Source of the DNA: Magnetospirillum sp. ME-1
GTDB taxonomy: Bacteria > Pseudomonadota > Alphaproteobacteria > Rhodospirillales > Magnetospirillaceae
DNA: 64,000 nucleotides
Assembly: GCF_002105535.1 (NCBI RefSeq)
Contig: NZ_CP015848.1
Span: 2,954,925 to 3,018,924, forward strand
Reading direction: 5' to 3'
Shown here: positions 36,542 through 44,917 of the stretch, piece after piece
Numbering within the stretch: the stretch's first letter is position 1
Layout: every line of letters starts with the position of its first letter
The notes under the pieces: model-generated
What the model was told of the DNA's origin: nothing
Seen by the model: only the letters and a program-made list of their open reading frames with translations
Database searches by the model: none
Position numbers and translations under genes: made by a program

Positions 36542-38551
36542 ATGCTGATCGCGGCCGCCCTTTCCGCCCTTTTGGCCCTCGCCGTGCTCGGCGTGCTGGC
36601 CGGTGCGGAGATGTGGCGGCATCGATTGGTCTATTTTTGCTGCATGATTGCCTCCCTGGCCCTGCTGGCCGGGGGCATCAAGCATCTGGGCCAGACGCCC
36701 GGCACCGGCCCGGCCATCGTGCTGCCCATCGGCCTGCCTTGGATGGCCGCCCATTTCCGCCTCGACAACCTGTCCGCCCTGTTCATGGTGGTGGTCAATC
36801 TGGCTTCGGCCGCCGCTTCGGCCTATGGCATCGGGTATTGCTCGCACCTGCCCGAACCTAAGCGGGTGACGCCGTTCTATCCTTTGTTCCTGTTCGGCAT
36901 GAACGCGGTGCTGATCGCCGACGACGCCTTCATGTTCCTGGTGGCCTGGGAGTTCATGTCGCTGTCGTCGTGGCTCCTCGTGCTGGCCGACCACAAGAAC
37001 GCCGAGAACCGCCAGGCCGCCTTCGTCTATCTGGTGATGGCCTGTTTCGGCACCTTCTGCCTGTTGACCTGCTTCGGCCTGATGGCGGGCGGCGAGGGGG
37101 CCTATTCCTTCCCCGCCATGCGCGCCGCCAAGCTGGACGGCGTGTCCGGCTTCCTGGTGGTGCTGCTGGCCCTGCTGGGGGCGGGGTCCAAGGCGGGGCT
37201 GGTGCCGCTGCACGCCTGGCTGCCGCTGGCCCATCCGGCGGCGCCCAGCCATGTCTCCGCCCTGATGAGCGGCGTGATGACCAAGGTGGCGCTCTACGGC
37301 CTGATCCGCATCCTGTTCGACCTGCACGGCGAGGTGCCGTGGCACTGGGGGGCGGTGCTGATGGTGGTGGGCGGCGTCACCGCCGTGCTGGGCGTGCTCT
37401 ACGCCATCGTGCAGGACGACCTGAAGAAGCTGCTGGCCTATTCCACGGTGGAGAACATCGGGGTGGTGGTGATCGGCCTGGGGCTGGCTATCGCCTTCAA
37501 GGGGAGCGGCGAAAAGACCCTGGCCGCCCTGGCTTTGGTGGCCGGGCTCTACCACATCGTCAACCATTCCATCTTCAAGACCCTGTGGTTCCTGTCGGCG
37601 GGCGCGGTGATCACCGCCACCGGCGAGCGTGACCTGGGCAAGCTGGGGGGGCTCGCCAAGCGCATGCCGTGGAACGGCGTCGCCGCCCTGGTGGGGGCCA
37701 TCGCCATTTCCGCCCTGCCGCCTCTGAACGGCTTCGTGTCGGAATGGCTGATCTTCCAGTCGCTGTTCAAGGGGCCGAGCCTGCCCCATTGGGCCATGAA
37801 ATTCGGCGTGCCCGTGGTGGGCGCCATGCTGGCCCTGGCCGCCGCTTTGGCCGCCGCCTGCTTCGTGCGCGCCTATGGCATCGCCTTTCTGGGAAGGCCC
37901 CGTTCCAAGGCGGCGGCCGAGGCCCATCAGGTTCCGGCCTCCATGCGGCTCACCGTGGCCTTCCTGGCGGTGATGTGCGTGGTGCTGGGCGCCATTCCGG
38001 TGACCATCACCGATGCGCTGTCCCACGTGGTGACGCCGCTCACCGGGGTGCAGTTCGCCGTTTCCGCCGATCTGGGCTGGCCGTGGCTGAGTCCCGTCAG
38101 TTCGACGCGCGGCTCCTATTCCGGCACGGTGCTGGTGATGACCGGGGTGGCCTTGTGCGCCGTCACCCTGATGCTGGCCCGCCTGCTGGGCACCAGCCGT
38201 ATCCGCCGCGCCGACGCCTGGGATTGCGGCCACCGCGAGGACATCCCCGAAAGCCAGTACACCGGCCAAAGCTTCTCGCAGCCGCTGCGCCGCGTCTTCT
38301 GCGCCTCCATCTTCGCCGCCAAGGAAAGCGTCGACATGCCCGATCCCGGCGACAACCGCCCGGCGGAGTTGAAGGTGCGGGTCATCGATCCCATCTGGGT
38401 GGGCCTTTACGCCGGCATCGGCCGGGTGGTGGATTTCATCGCCGATCTGGTCAACCGCATCCAGTACCTGACGGTGCGGCGCTACCTGCTGATGATGTTC
38501 GCCACCCTGGTGATGATGCTGCTGGTGGTCGCGGTGAGGCAAAGCCAATGA
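36542..38551 (+). CDS. hyfB: HyfB-like proton-translocating antiporter subunit of an Ehr-type complex
   Basis: 669 residues, close to E. coli HyfB. It belongs to the ND2/4/5 (Mrp-like) antiporter family, with about 16 helices and the key segment K-A-G-L-V-P-L-H-A-W-L-P-L-A-H with conserved lysine and histidine, then S-A-L-M-S-G-V-M-T-K-V-A. The C-terminal extension (about 555-640, D-A-W-D-C-G-H and P-L-R-R-V-F) is typical of HyfB/HycC proteins. First gene of six tightly packed subunit genes; it would form a proton channel in the inner membrane. The stop overlaps the next start. Confidence 0.9.
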   Translation: MLIAAALSALLALAVLGVLAGAEMWRHRLVYFCCMIASLALLAGGIKHLGQTPGTGPAIVLPIGLPWMAAHFRLDNLSALFMVVVNLASAAASAYGIGYCSHLPEPKRVTPFYPLFLFGMNAVLIADDAFMFLVAWEFMSLSSWLLVLADHKNAENRQAAFVYLVMACFGTFCLLTCFGLMAGGEGAYSFPAMRAAKLDGVSGFLVVLLALLGAGSKAGLVPLHAWLPLAHPAAPSHVSALMSGVMTKVALYGLIRILFDLHGEVPWHWGAVLMVVGGVTAVLGVLYAIVQDDLKKLLAYSTVENIGVVVIGLGLAIAFKGSGEKTLAALALVAGLYHIVNHSIFKTLWFLSAGAVITATGERDLGKLGGLAKRMPWNGVAALVGAIAISALPPLNGFVSEWLIFQSLFKGPSLPHWAMKFGVPVVGAMLALAAALAAACFVRAYGIAFLGRPRSKAAAEAHQVPASMRLTVAFLAVMCVVLGAIPVTITDALSHVVTPLTGVQFAVSADLGWPWLSPVSSTRGSYSGTVLVMTGVALCAVTLMLARLLGTSRIRRADAWDCGHREDIPESQYTGQSFSQPLRRVFCASIFAAKESVDMPDPGDNRPAELKVRVIDPIWVGLYAGIGRVVDFIADLVNRIQYLTVRRYLLMMFATLVMMLLVVAVRQSQ

Positions 38552-39495
38552 GCGCCGTTCTCTGGCAAGTGCTGCAGATCGTTCTGGTAATCGGCATCAG
38601 CCCGCTGATCACCGGCTGGGTGCGGCTGGTCAAGTCCAGGCTGAACGGCCGTATCGGCGCCTCGCCGTTCCAGCCCTACCGCGACGTCTACCGCCTGTTG
38701 CAGAAGGAGGCGGTGGTCGCCCATTCCGCCTCCTGGGTGTTCCGCGCCGCGCCCTATGTGACCTTCGGCTCGGTGTGGCTGGCCGCCTCGATCGTTCCGG
38801 CGTTTACCACCAACCTGTTCCTGGCCCAGGCGGCCGACCTGATCGCCCTGGTGGCGTTGCTGGGGGTGGCGCGGTTCTGGACGGCCCTGGCCGGCATGGA
38901 TATCGGCACCAGCTTCGGCGGTCTGGGCGCATCGCGCGAGATGATGATCGCGTCGCTGGCCGAGCCCGCCATGCTGATGGTCACCTTTTCGCTGTCGCTG
39001 ATTTCCGGTACCACGGCGCCGGCCCAGATCATCGCCTTCATCCTGTCGGGCGGGGTGGGCATCGAGGTGTCCCTGGGCCTGGCGCTGGCCGCCCTGGTGA
39101 TGGTGGCCATCGCCGAGAACGGCCGCATCCCCATCGACAATCCCGCCACCCATCTGGAACTGACCATGGTGCACGAGGCCATGGTGCTGGAGTATTCCGG
39201 CCGCCATCTGGCCCTGATGGAAGGCGCCGGCATGGTGCGGCTCACCCTGTTCATGGCGCTGATCGGCGGGTTGTTCGCGCCCTGGGGCATGGCCCAGCCG
39301 GGAGACGGCGCGCTGGCCGTGCTGGTCGGGCTGGGGGCCTTCCTCGCCAAGTGCTTCATCCTGGCCACGGCCTTGGGCGTGTTCGAGACCTCCATCGCCA
39401 AGATGCGGGTGTTCCGCTATGCCGACTTCCTCGGCGGAGCCCTGCTGCTGGGCCTCTTGGCCACCATCTTCCTCTATGTCTCGGAGGCGGTGTGA
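38548..39495 (+). CDS. hyfC: HyfC/HycD-like membrane subunit (NuoH family)
   Basis: 315 residues, about eight helices. It is the membrane anchor linking the hydrophilic arm to the antiporter subunits, as NuoH does in complex I. Recognisable parts: N-G-R-I-G-A-S-P-F-Q-P-Y-R-D near 32-45, A-E-N-G-R-I-P-I-D-N-P and T-H-L-E-L-T-M-V-H-E-A (acidic residues of the quinone/E-channel region). ATGA overlap with hyfB; TGATG-type overlap with the next gene. Confidence 0.9.
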   Translation: MSAVLWQVLQIVLVIGISPLITGWVRLVKSRLNGRIGASPFQPYRDVYRLLQKEAVVAHSASWVFRAAPYVTFGSVWLAASIVPAFTTNLFLAQAADLIALVALLGVARFWTALAGMDIGTSFGGLGASREMMIASLAEPAMLMVTFSLSLISGTTAPAQIIAFILSGGVGIEVSLGLALAALVMVAIAENGRIPIDNPATHLELTMVHEAMVLEYSGRHLALMEGAGMVRLTLFMALIGGLFAPWGMAQPGDGALAVLVGLGAFLAKCFILATALGVFETSIAKMRVFRYADFLGGALLLGLLATIFLYVSEAV

Positions 39496-40160
39496 TGGGG
39501 GCGCAGCTTTCCTACGACATCGCCCACCTGATCGGCGCCACGGTGCTGATGGCCGGCTTTTCGCTGCTGTACCAGCGCCGCCTGTTCGCGGTCTTGAACA
39601 CCTTCGCCTTCCAGGCCCTGGCCCTGGCGGCGGCGGCGGCGTGGCAGGCCCATATCCAGCACGCGCCGCACCTTTACGTCACGGCGGCCATCGCCCTGAT
39701 CTTCAAGGCGGTGATCGTGCCCATCGCGCTGCATTGGCTGGTGGAGCAGCTGGGCATCCACCGTAACGTGGAAACCGCCATGTCCATCGGCTGGACCATG
39801 ATGGCCGGGGTGGCGCTGGTGGCGCTGTCCATCCTGCTGGTGCTGCCCGTCACCGCCAACGCCACGGCGCTGACGCGCGAAAGCCTGGCGCTGGCCATGA
39901 GCGTGGTGCTGCTGGGCCTCCTCATGATGATCACGCGGCGCAACGCGGTGACCCAGGTGGTGGGCTTCATGGCGCTGGAGAACGGGCTGATCCTGGCCGC
40001 CGTCTCGGCCAAGGGCATGCCGCTGGTGGTGGAGATTTCCGTGGCCTTCTCGGTGCTGGTGGCCATGACCCTGTTCGGCATCTTCTTCTTCCGCATCCGC
40101 GAGCGCTTCGACACCCTGGATCTGGCCGATCTGGAAACCCATAGGGGAGACCGCCAATGA
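39495..40160 (+). CDS. hyfE: HyfE-like membrane subunit (NuoK-related)
   Basis: 221 residues, about seven helices. HyfE proteins combine a NuoK-like part with additional helices; here F-M-A-L-E-N-G-L-I-L-A (with the conserved glutamate) matches the NuoK-type helix near residue 160. The C-terminus is short and charged. The start overlaps hyfC, and the stop overlaps hyfF by four bases. Confidence 0.87.
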   Translation: MGAQLSYDIAHLIGATVLMAGFSLLYQRRLFAVLNTFAFQALALAAAAAWQAHIQHAPHLYVTAAIALIFKAVIVPIALHWLVEQLGIHRNVETAMSIGWTMMAGVALVALSILLVLPVTANATALTRESLALAMSVVLLGLLMMITRRNAVTQVVGFMALENGLILAAVSAKGMPLVVEISVAFSVLVAMTLFGIFFFRIRERFDTLDLADLETHRGDRQ

Positions 40161-41647
40161 TCGGGGGCTTCACCCTTCTGCCCGGCCTGGACAATCCGCT
40201 CTTGTGGATTTTGGGGGTGCCGCTGGGCTCGGCCGGCTTCCTGGCGGTGCTGAAGGACTGGCGGGCGGCCACCTGGATCAACGTGCTGGCGTCGGCCATC
40301 ACCTTCGCCTCGTCGCTGCTGCTCATCAACGTGCGGCCCGAGCCGACCCGGCTGCTGTTCATCGACGATTTCAACGTCTATCTGGTGGTGCTGACCGCCT
40401 TCGTGGGGCTGACCACCTCGGTGTTCTCGGCCGCCTACATCGCCCGCGAGTCCGAGGCGCAGCGGCTGTCCGACCTGCATTTGCGCTTCTACCACTCCAT
40501 GTACCAGGCCTTCCTGTTCACCATGCTGCTGGCGCTTTGCGCCAACAACACCGGCGTGATGTGGGTGGCGGTGGAGGCGGCGACGCTGACCACCGTGCTG
40601 ATGGTGAGCCTCTACCGCACGCGTGAAGCCATCGAGGCGGCGTGGAAGTATTTCATCCTGTGCTCGGTGGGCATCGGCCTCGCCCTGTTCGGCACCACCC
40701 TGGTCTATCTCGCTGCCCAGCCGGTGATGGGCGACGGCGCCGACGCCATGGCCTGGACCCTGATGATCAAGCAGGCCCACCGGTTCCAGCCCGACCTTCT
40801 GAACCTCGCCTTCGTCTTCGTGCTGGTGGGCTACGGCACCAAGGTGGGCCTCGCCCCTCTGCATGCCTGGCTGCCCGACGCCCATGCGGAAGGTCCCACC
40901 CCCATCTCGGCGGTCCTCTCGGGGCTGCTGCTCAACGTGGCGCTGTACGCCCTGCTGCGCTTCAAGATGGTCATCGCCGCCAACGGCGCGACGCTGACGC
41001 CCGGTCCGCTCCTGATTGTCATGGGGCTGTCGAGTCTGTTCCTGTCGGCCTTCATGCTGTACCGGCGCGGCGACATCAAGCGGCTGTTCGCCTATTCCTC
41101 CATCGAGCACATGGGGGTGATCACCTTCGCCTTCGGCATGGGCGGCGCGGTGGCCAATTTCGCCGGCCTGCTGCACATGACCATGCATTCGCTGACCAAG
41201 TCCGCCATCTTCTTCGCGGTGGGCATCATCAGCCAGAACTTAGGGACCAAGCGCATTGCCGCCATCAAGGGGCTCACCCAGTCCCACCCGGTGCTGGGCT
41301 GGGGCTTCGTGCTGGCGGTTCTCGCCATCGCCGGCCTGCCCCCCATGGGGGTGTTCATGAGCGAGTTCCTGGTGCTGAGCTCCACCTTCGCCCGCCAGCC
41401 GCTGCTGGCCATACCGCTGGCCATCGGCCTGCTGCTGGCCTTCGGCGCCCTGGTGGCGCGGCTGCAAAGCATGGCCTTCGGCGAGCCGCCGCCCCACGCC
41501 CACGCCCACGGCAAGGCCGGGCCGCTTTCTGCCGCCCTGGCGCTGACGCCGCTTTGGGTCCATATGCTGCTGGTGCTGGTGGCGGGCCTTTATCTGCCCA
41601 AGGAACTGGTGGCGTGGTTCCAGCATGTGGCGAGGTTCCTGGGATGA
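40157..41647 (+). CDS. hyfF: HyfF-like proton-translocating antiporter subunit
   Basis: 496 residues, about 14 helices, a second ND4/ND5-type antiporter subunit. The core has V-G-Y-G-T-K-V-G-L-A-P-L-H-A-W-L-P-D-A-H and F-A-Y-S-S-I-E-H-M-G-V-I. Presence of two antiporter-like subunits (with HyfB) suggests more than one proton or sodium path per complex. A His-rich loop (P-P-H-A-H-A-H-G-K) lies near the C-terminus. ATGA overlaps on both sides. Confidence 0.9.
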   Translation: MIGGFTLLPGLDNPLLWILGVPLGSAGFLAVLKDWRAATWINVLASAITFASSLLLINVRPEPTRLLFIDDFNVYLVVLTAFVGLTTSVFSAAYIARESEAQRLSDLHLRFYHSMYQAFLFTMLLALCANNTGVMWVAVEAATLTTVLMVSLYRTREAIEAAWKYFILCSVGIGLALFGTTLVYLAAQPVMGDGADAMAWTLMIKQAHRFQPDLLNLAFVFVLVGYGTKVGLAPLHAWLPDAHAEGPTPISAVLSGLLLNVALYALLRFKMVIAANGATLTPGPLLIVMGLSSLFLSAFMLYRRGDIKRLFAYSSIEHMGVITFAFGMGGAVANFAGLLHMTMHSLTKSAIFFAVGIISQNLGTKRIAAIKGLTQSHPVLGWGFVLAVLAIAGLPPMGVFMSEFLVLSSTFARQPLLAIPLAIGLLLAFGALVARLQSMAFGEPPPHAHAHGKAGPLSAALALTPLWVHMLLVLVAGLYLPKELVAWFQHVARFLG

Positions 41648-43164
41648 TCGGCGACGTCACCCTTCTGGAGTTCCTGTCGCTGGGCACCCCCGTCGAGGGG
41701 CACCGGCCGTGGCCGCGCTTCACCCTGGACCTCAAGGGCTGGCGGCTGCTGGTCGATCGCCTCAGGGTGGCGGAATGGGCGGTGATGGCCGAATGGGCCG
41801 AGCGCGAGCATATCCACGTGGCCCTTCGGGACGAGACCACCGGCGACATCGCGGTGGCGTCCCATCATTGCGCCGACCGCCGCTTCCTGGCGCTGGGCAA
41901 CGCCCGGCCGGGTGTGATCCGCATGGAGCGCGCCATCCACGACGTCTGGGGGCTGGCTCCCGTCGGTCTGGAGGACAAGCGCCACTGGCTGGACCATGGG
42001 CGCTGGCCGTCACGCATGCCGCTGTCCGCCCAGCCCATGGCCCCGGCGTCCGAGCCCGATTCCTATCCCTTCCTCAAGGCGGTGGGCGACGGCCTGCACC
42101 AGATTCCGGTGGGGCCCGTCCATGCCGGGGTGATCGAGCCGGGCCACTTCCGCTTCCATTGCCAGGGCGAGGCGGTGGTCCGCCTGGAGCAGCGCCTGGG
42201 CTACCAGCACAAGGGGGTGGAGGGGCTGATGTCGGGGGCGCCGTTGCCCAAGGCGGCCCGCATCGCCGCCCGCGTGTCGGGGGACGCCACCGTCGCCTAT
42301 TCCCTGGCCTTCGCCCGCGCCGTCGAGGCCGCCACCGGCTGCGAGGTGCCGCCCCGCGCCCACTGGATCCGGGGCGTGATGGCCGAGATGGAGCGGGTGG
42401 CCAACCATGTCTTCGACATCGGCGCGGTGTGCAACGACGCCGCCTTCGCCATCATGCTGTCGCATATGGGCGTGCTGCGCGAGAAGATCGTGCGGGCCAA
42501 CGACGCCCTGTTCGGCCATCGCCTCAACATGGACCGCATCGTGCCGGGCGGCGTCGCCCGCGACCTGTCGGACGAGGGGGCCGAGGCGCTGAAGCACCTG
42601 CTGCATGGCTTCGTGCGGCTGTTCGAGGAGGCCTATCAGCTCTACGAGAACACGCCGTCCCTGTCCGACCGCACGGTGTCCACCGGCATCGTCCAGACTT
42701 CGCTGGTCCATCGCTTCGGGGCCGGCGGCTTCGTGGGCCGGGCTTCGGGGCGCGGCCATGACGCAAGGCAATCGCCCGGCTATCCCCCCTACGACAAGCT
42801 GGACATGACGGTGCCGGTACTGACCGAAGGCGACGTCAACGCCCGGGTGCTGGTGCGCTTCGCCGAGGCCCGGGAATCGCTGCACCTGATCAACCGCATG
42901 CTGCACGAGATGCCCGAAGGCGCTTTCCAGGTGCCGGTGCCCGAGGTGGCGGGCGAGGGGCTGGGCCTGGCCGAAAGCTTCCGCGGCGAGGTGGTGGTCT
43001 GGCTGCGCATCGGCGAGGATGGCGTGGTGGAGCGTTGCCACGTCCACGATCCCTCGTGGTTCCAGTGGCCGCTGCTGGAGGCCGCCATCGAGGGCAACAT
43101 CGTCGCCGACTTCCCGCTGTGCAACAAGTCGTTCAACTGCTCGTACTCGGGGCATGATCTATGA
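41644..43164 (+). CDS. hyfG: HyfG-like NuoC-NuoD fusion subunit lacking NiFe ligands
   Basis: 506 residues. The N-terminal 120 are NuoC-like, the rest NuoD/NiFe-large-subunit-like (R-L-G-Y-Q-H-K-G-V-E at 184-193). In true group 4 hydrogenases the motif I-C-G-I-C supplies two NiFe ligands; here it is V-S-G-D-A at 211-215. The C-terminal D-P-C-x-x-C motif is also missing; the tail reads P-L-C-N-K-S-F-N-C-S-Y-S-G-H-D-L with cysteines at 493 and 499, six positions apart. The protein therefore should not hold a NiFe centre and is best placed in the energy-converting-hydrogenase-related (Ehr) group. It would form the interface between an iron-sulfur subunit and the membrane arm. Confidence 0.88.
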   Translation: MIGDVTLLEFLSLGTPVEGHRPWPRFTLDLKGWRLLVDRLRVAEWAVMAEWAEREHIHVALRDETTGDIAVASHHCADRRFLALGNARPGVIRMERAIHDVWGLAPVGLEDKRHWLDHGRWPSRMPLSAQPMAPASEPDSYPFLKAVGDGLHQIPVGPVHAGVIEPGHFRFHCQGEAVVRLEQRLGYQHKGVEGLMSGAPLPKAARIAARVSGDATVAYSLAFARAVEAATGCEVPPRAHWIRGVMAEMERVANHVFDIGAVCNDAAFAIMLSHMGVLREKIVRANDALFGHRLNMDRIVPGGVARDLSDEGAEALKHLLHGFVRLFEEAYQLYENTPSLSDRTVSTGIVQTSLVHRFGAGGFVGRASGRGHDARQSPGYPPYDKLDMTVPVLTEGDVNARVLVRFAEARESLHLINRMLHEMPEGAFQVPVPEVAGEGLGLAESFRGEVVVWLRIGEDGVVERCHVHDPSWFQWPLLEAAIEGNIVADFPLCNKSFNCSYSGHDL

Positions 43165-43182
43165 GTGCCGGCTCTCCCGCCT

Positions 43183-43264
43183 GTCATCCTGAGCATGGCG
43201 AAGGATCTTTCAGGCACGATTCCCGCCGGCGGCTGAAAGATGCTTCGCGTTCGCTCAGCATGAC
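43183..43264. repeat. Dispersed palindromic repeat, family B, copy 2 (inside the hyf-like operon)
   Basis: Begins GTCATCCTGAGCATGGCGAA, ends CGCTCAGCATGAC; internal GGATCTTTCAGGCA and GGCTGAAAGATGCTTCG form a stem. It is closely related to the copy at 33304. It lies between hyfG and hyfI, in an otherwise overlapping gene chain. Confidence 0.88.
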
Positions 43265-43276
43265 AGAGAGTCCGGC

Positions 43277-43813
43277 ATGATCCCGCCCATCGCCAAGATC
43301 CTGGCCCGCCACCTGCTGAAGGGCCCCCACACCCAGAAGGACGCGCCGCGCCCCGACCCGGACGGCGTGACGGAGCTGGCCGAGGCGCTGGGCCGCCGCG
43401 CCCGGCAGCGGCTGGGCCGCTCGCTGTCCATCCGCGAGGTGGACGCCGGCTCGTGCAATGGCTGCGAACTGGAGATTCATGCCGTCAACCACCCCATCTA
43501 TGATCTCGAGCGCTTCGGCATCCGCTTCGTGGCCAGCCCGCGCCATGCCGACGTGCTGCTGGTCACCGGGCCGGTAACGCGCAACATGGAAGAGGCGCTG
43601 CGCCGCACGGTGGAGGCCACGCCCGAACCCCGCTGGGTGGTGGCCATGGGCGATTGCGGTCGTGATGGCGGCTGCTTCGCCGGGTCCTACGCCGTGGTGG
43701 GCGGAGTCTCGGACGTGGTGCCGGTGGATTTGCACATTCCCGGCTGTCCGCCCAGCCCCCGCCAGATTCTGGCCGGTCTGCTGGCCCTGCTGGACACGGT
43801 GGACAAGGGGTAG
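43277..43813 (+). CDS. hyfI: HyfI-like iron-sulfur subunit (NuoB family)
   Basis: 178 residues. The cluster ligands are complete: C-N-G-C at 60-63, G-D-C at 127 and P-G-C-P-P at 157, which would hold a 4Fe-4S centre equivalent to N2 of complex I. An extra Cys is at 133. The spacing CxxC (not CC as in NuoB) is that of group 4 hydrogenases. With HyfG it would form the small hydrophilic arm. No NuoI/HyfH ferredoxin-like gene follows, so how electrons enter is unclear. Confidence 0.9.
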   Translation: MIPPIAKILARHLLKGPHTQKDAPRPDPDGVTELAEALGRRARQRLGRSLSIREVDAGSCNGCELEIHAVNHPIYDLERFGIRFVASPRHADVLLVTGPVTRNMEEALRRTVEATPEPRWVVAMGDCGRDGGCFAGSYAVVGGVSDVVPVDLHIPGCPPSPRQILAGLLALLDTVDKG

Positions 43814-43843
43814 CTCCGAGGCGGAGAGGAGAAGGAGACGGTC

Positions 43844-44917
43844 ATGCCCGACATTCACCGCCGCCCCATCGCTGAACGCATCGACTGGCTGTTCGACCTG
43901 GCCCGCCGCCATGGCGAGGTGTTTCGCGGCCCCGAGGCCTGGCTGGCCCGCCAGCGCTATCTGGCCGAACATCCCACCGCCATCGCCGTGCTGAAATGCA
44001 TGGACGGGCGCATCAACATCCCCGTCGCCACCAATACGCCTGCCGGCATCCTGATGCCGTTCCGCAATCTGGGCGGCATGTTCGACCTGGGCTGGCCCCA
44101 TCTGGGCGAGGTGCTGGCCCATCACGTCACCCGCATGGTGGACTCGGGCCGCCGGGTGCTGATCCTGATCACCTATCACTGGTCCAAGGGCGACCCCAAG
44201 CGGGGCTGCGCCGGCTTCGGCTACGACACCGAGGCGGCCATCGCCCATACCCGCCAGATTCGCGCCCAGGTGGAGCATATCTTCGGCCAGGGCCATGGCA
44301 CGGTCTATCCCCTGGTCTGCGGCTTCGAGACCGACGAGGACGCCCTGGTCATCCATGGCGAAGGCGGCGCCGCGCTCGACCTCGCCACCCTGTCGGTGCC
44401 TGAGGCCGCCACCCTGGAGCCGCGCCTCGCCGCCCTGCTGCCCGGCATGCCGGCCCAGATGCGCGCCGATCTGGTTCCGCTGCTGCGGGGCAATCTGGAG
44501 CACATCGCCACGGTGCGCGACCAGACCCGCCGGCACGAGCGCTCACTGGACGTGGAGCACCGGGAATGGATGATCTGCCTGGGCCGCGGCTTCGACTTCC
44601 TGCACACCCCCAACCTGGCCCTGATCATCGGCCCCTACAGCCCCGATCTGGCCGATCCGCTGCGCAAGGCCGCCGCCATCATCGAGGACAACATGGCCGC
44701 CGGGCGCATTCCCGATGACGGCTTTTTGCTGCTGGCCTCGGTGCCCTATGACGAGATCGGCGTCGACCGGGCGCGGGCCGAGCTGAAGTCGCGCTTTCTC
44801 TCCGACTTCGCGGCACAGGTGCTGCGCGACGAGTTCCCCCAGTTGGCGGCCAAGATGAGCAAGCGCACCGCCGTGCTGGACTGGCGCTCGCGGGACCTGG
44901 AATTGCTGGCCGATTAA
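43844..44917 (+). CDS. CsoSCA-like beta-class carbonic anhydrase homologue
   Basis: 357 residues, no signal peptide or membrane helix. C-M-D-G-R at 52-56 followed by Y-H-W at 111-113 and R-G-C at 120-122 give the zinc set of beta-class carbonic anhydrases (Cys52, His112, Cys122) with the Asp54-Arg56 dyad. The wording around them (Y-H-W-S-K-G-D-P-K-R-G-C-A-G-F-G-Y-D and G-F-E-T-D-E-D-A-L-V-I-H) resembles carboxysomal shell carbonic anhydrase CsoSCA as I recall it, including the unusually long His-Cys spacing. No Rubisco or shell gene is here. It follows hyfI by 30 bases with a strong GGAGAGGAGAAGGAG site, so it probably belongs to the same operon. Activity is inferred, not shown. Confidence 0.7.
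   Translation: MPDIHRRPIAERIDWLFDLARRHGEVFRGPEAWLARQRYLAEHPTAIAVLKCMDGRINIPVATNTPAGILMPFRNLGGMFDLGWPHLGEVLAHHVTRMVDSGRRVLILITYHWSKGDPKRGCAGFGYDTEAAIAHTRQIRAQVEHIFGQGHGTVYPLVCGFETDEDALVIHGEGGAALDLATLSVPEAATLEPRLAALLPGMPAQMRADLVPLLRGNLEHIATVRDQTRRHERSLDVEHREWMICLGRGFDFLHTPNLALIIGPYSPDLADPLRKAAAIIEDNMAAGRIPDDGFLLLASVPYDEIGVDRARAELKSRFLSDFAAQVLRDEFPQLAAKMSKRTAVLDWRSRDLELLAD

Noticed and set aside
36542..43813. Functional group 4 NiFe hydrogenase
   Set aside because: The large subunit lacks the N-terminal and C-terminal cysteine ligands, no ferredoxin-like subunit is present, and no maturation genes are nearby.
43844..44917. DabA (DUF2309) as identity of the carbonic-anhydrase-like protein
   Set aside because: DabA proteins are about 800 residues or longer; this one is 357, and its motif wording is nearer to CsoSCA. 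The DAB comparison is kept only as a functional analogy.
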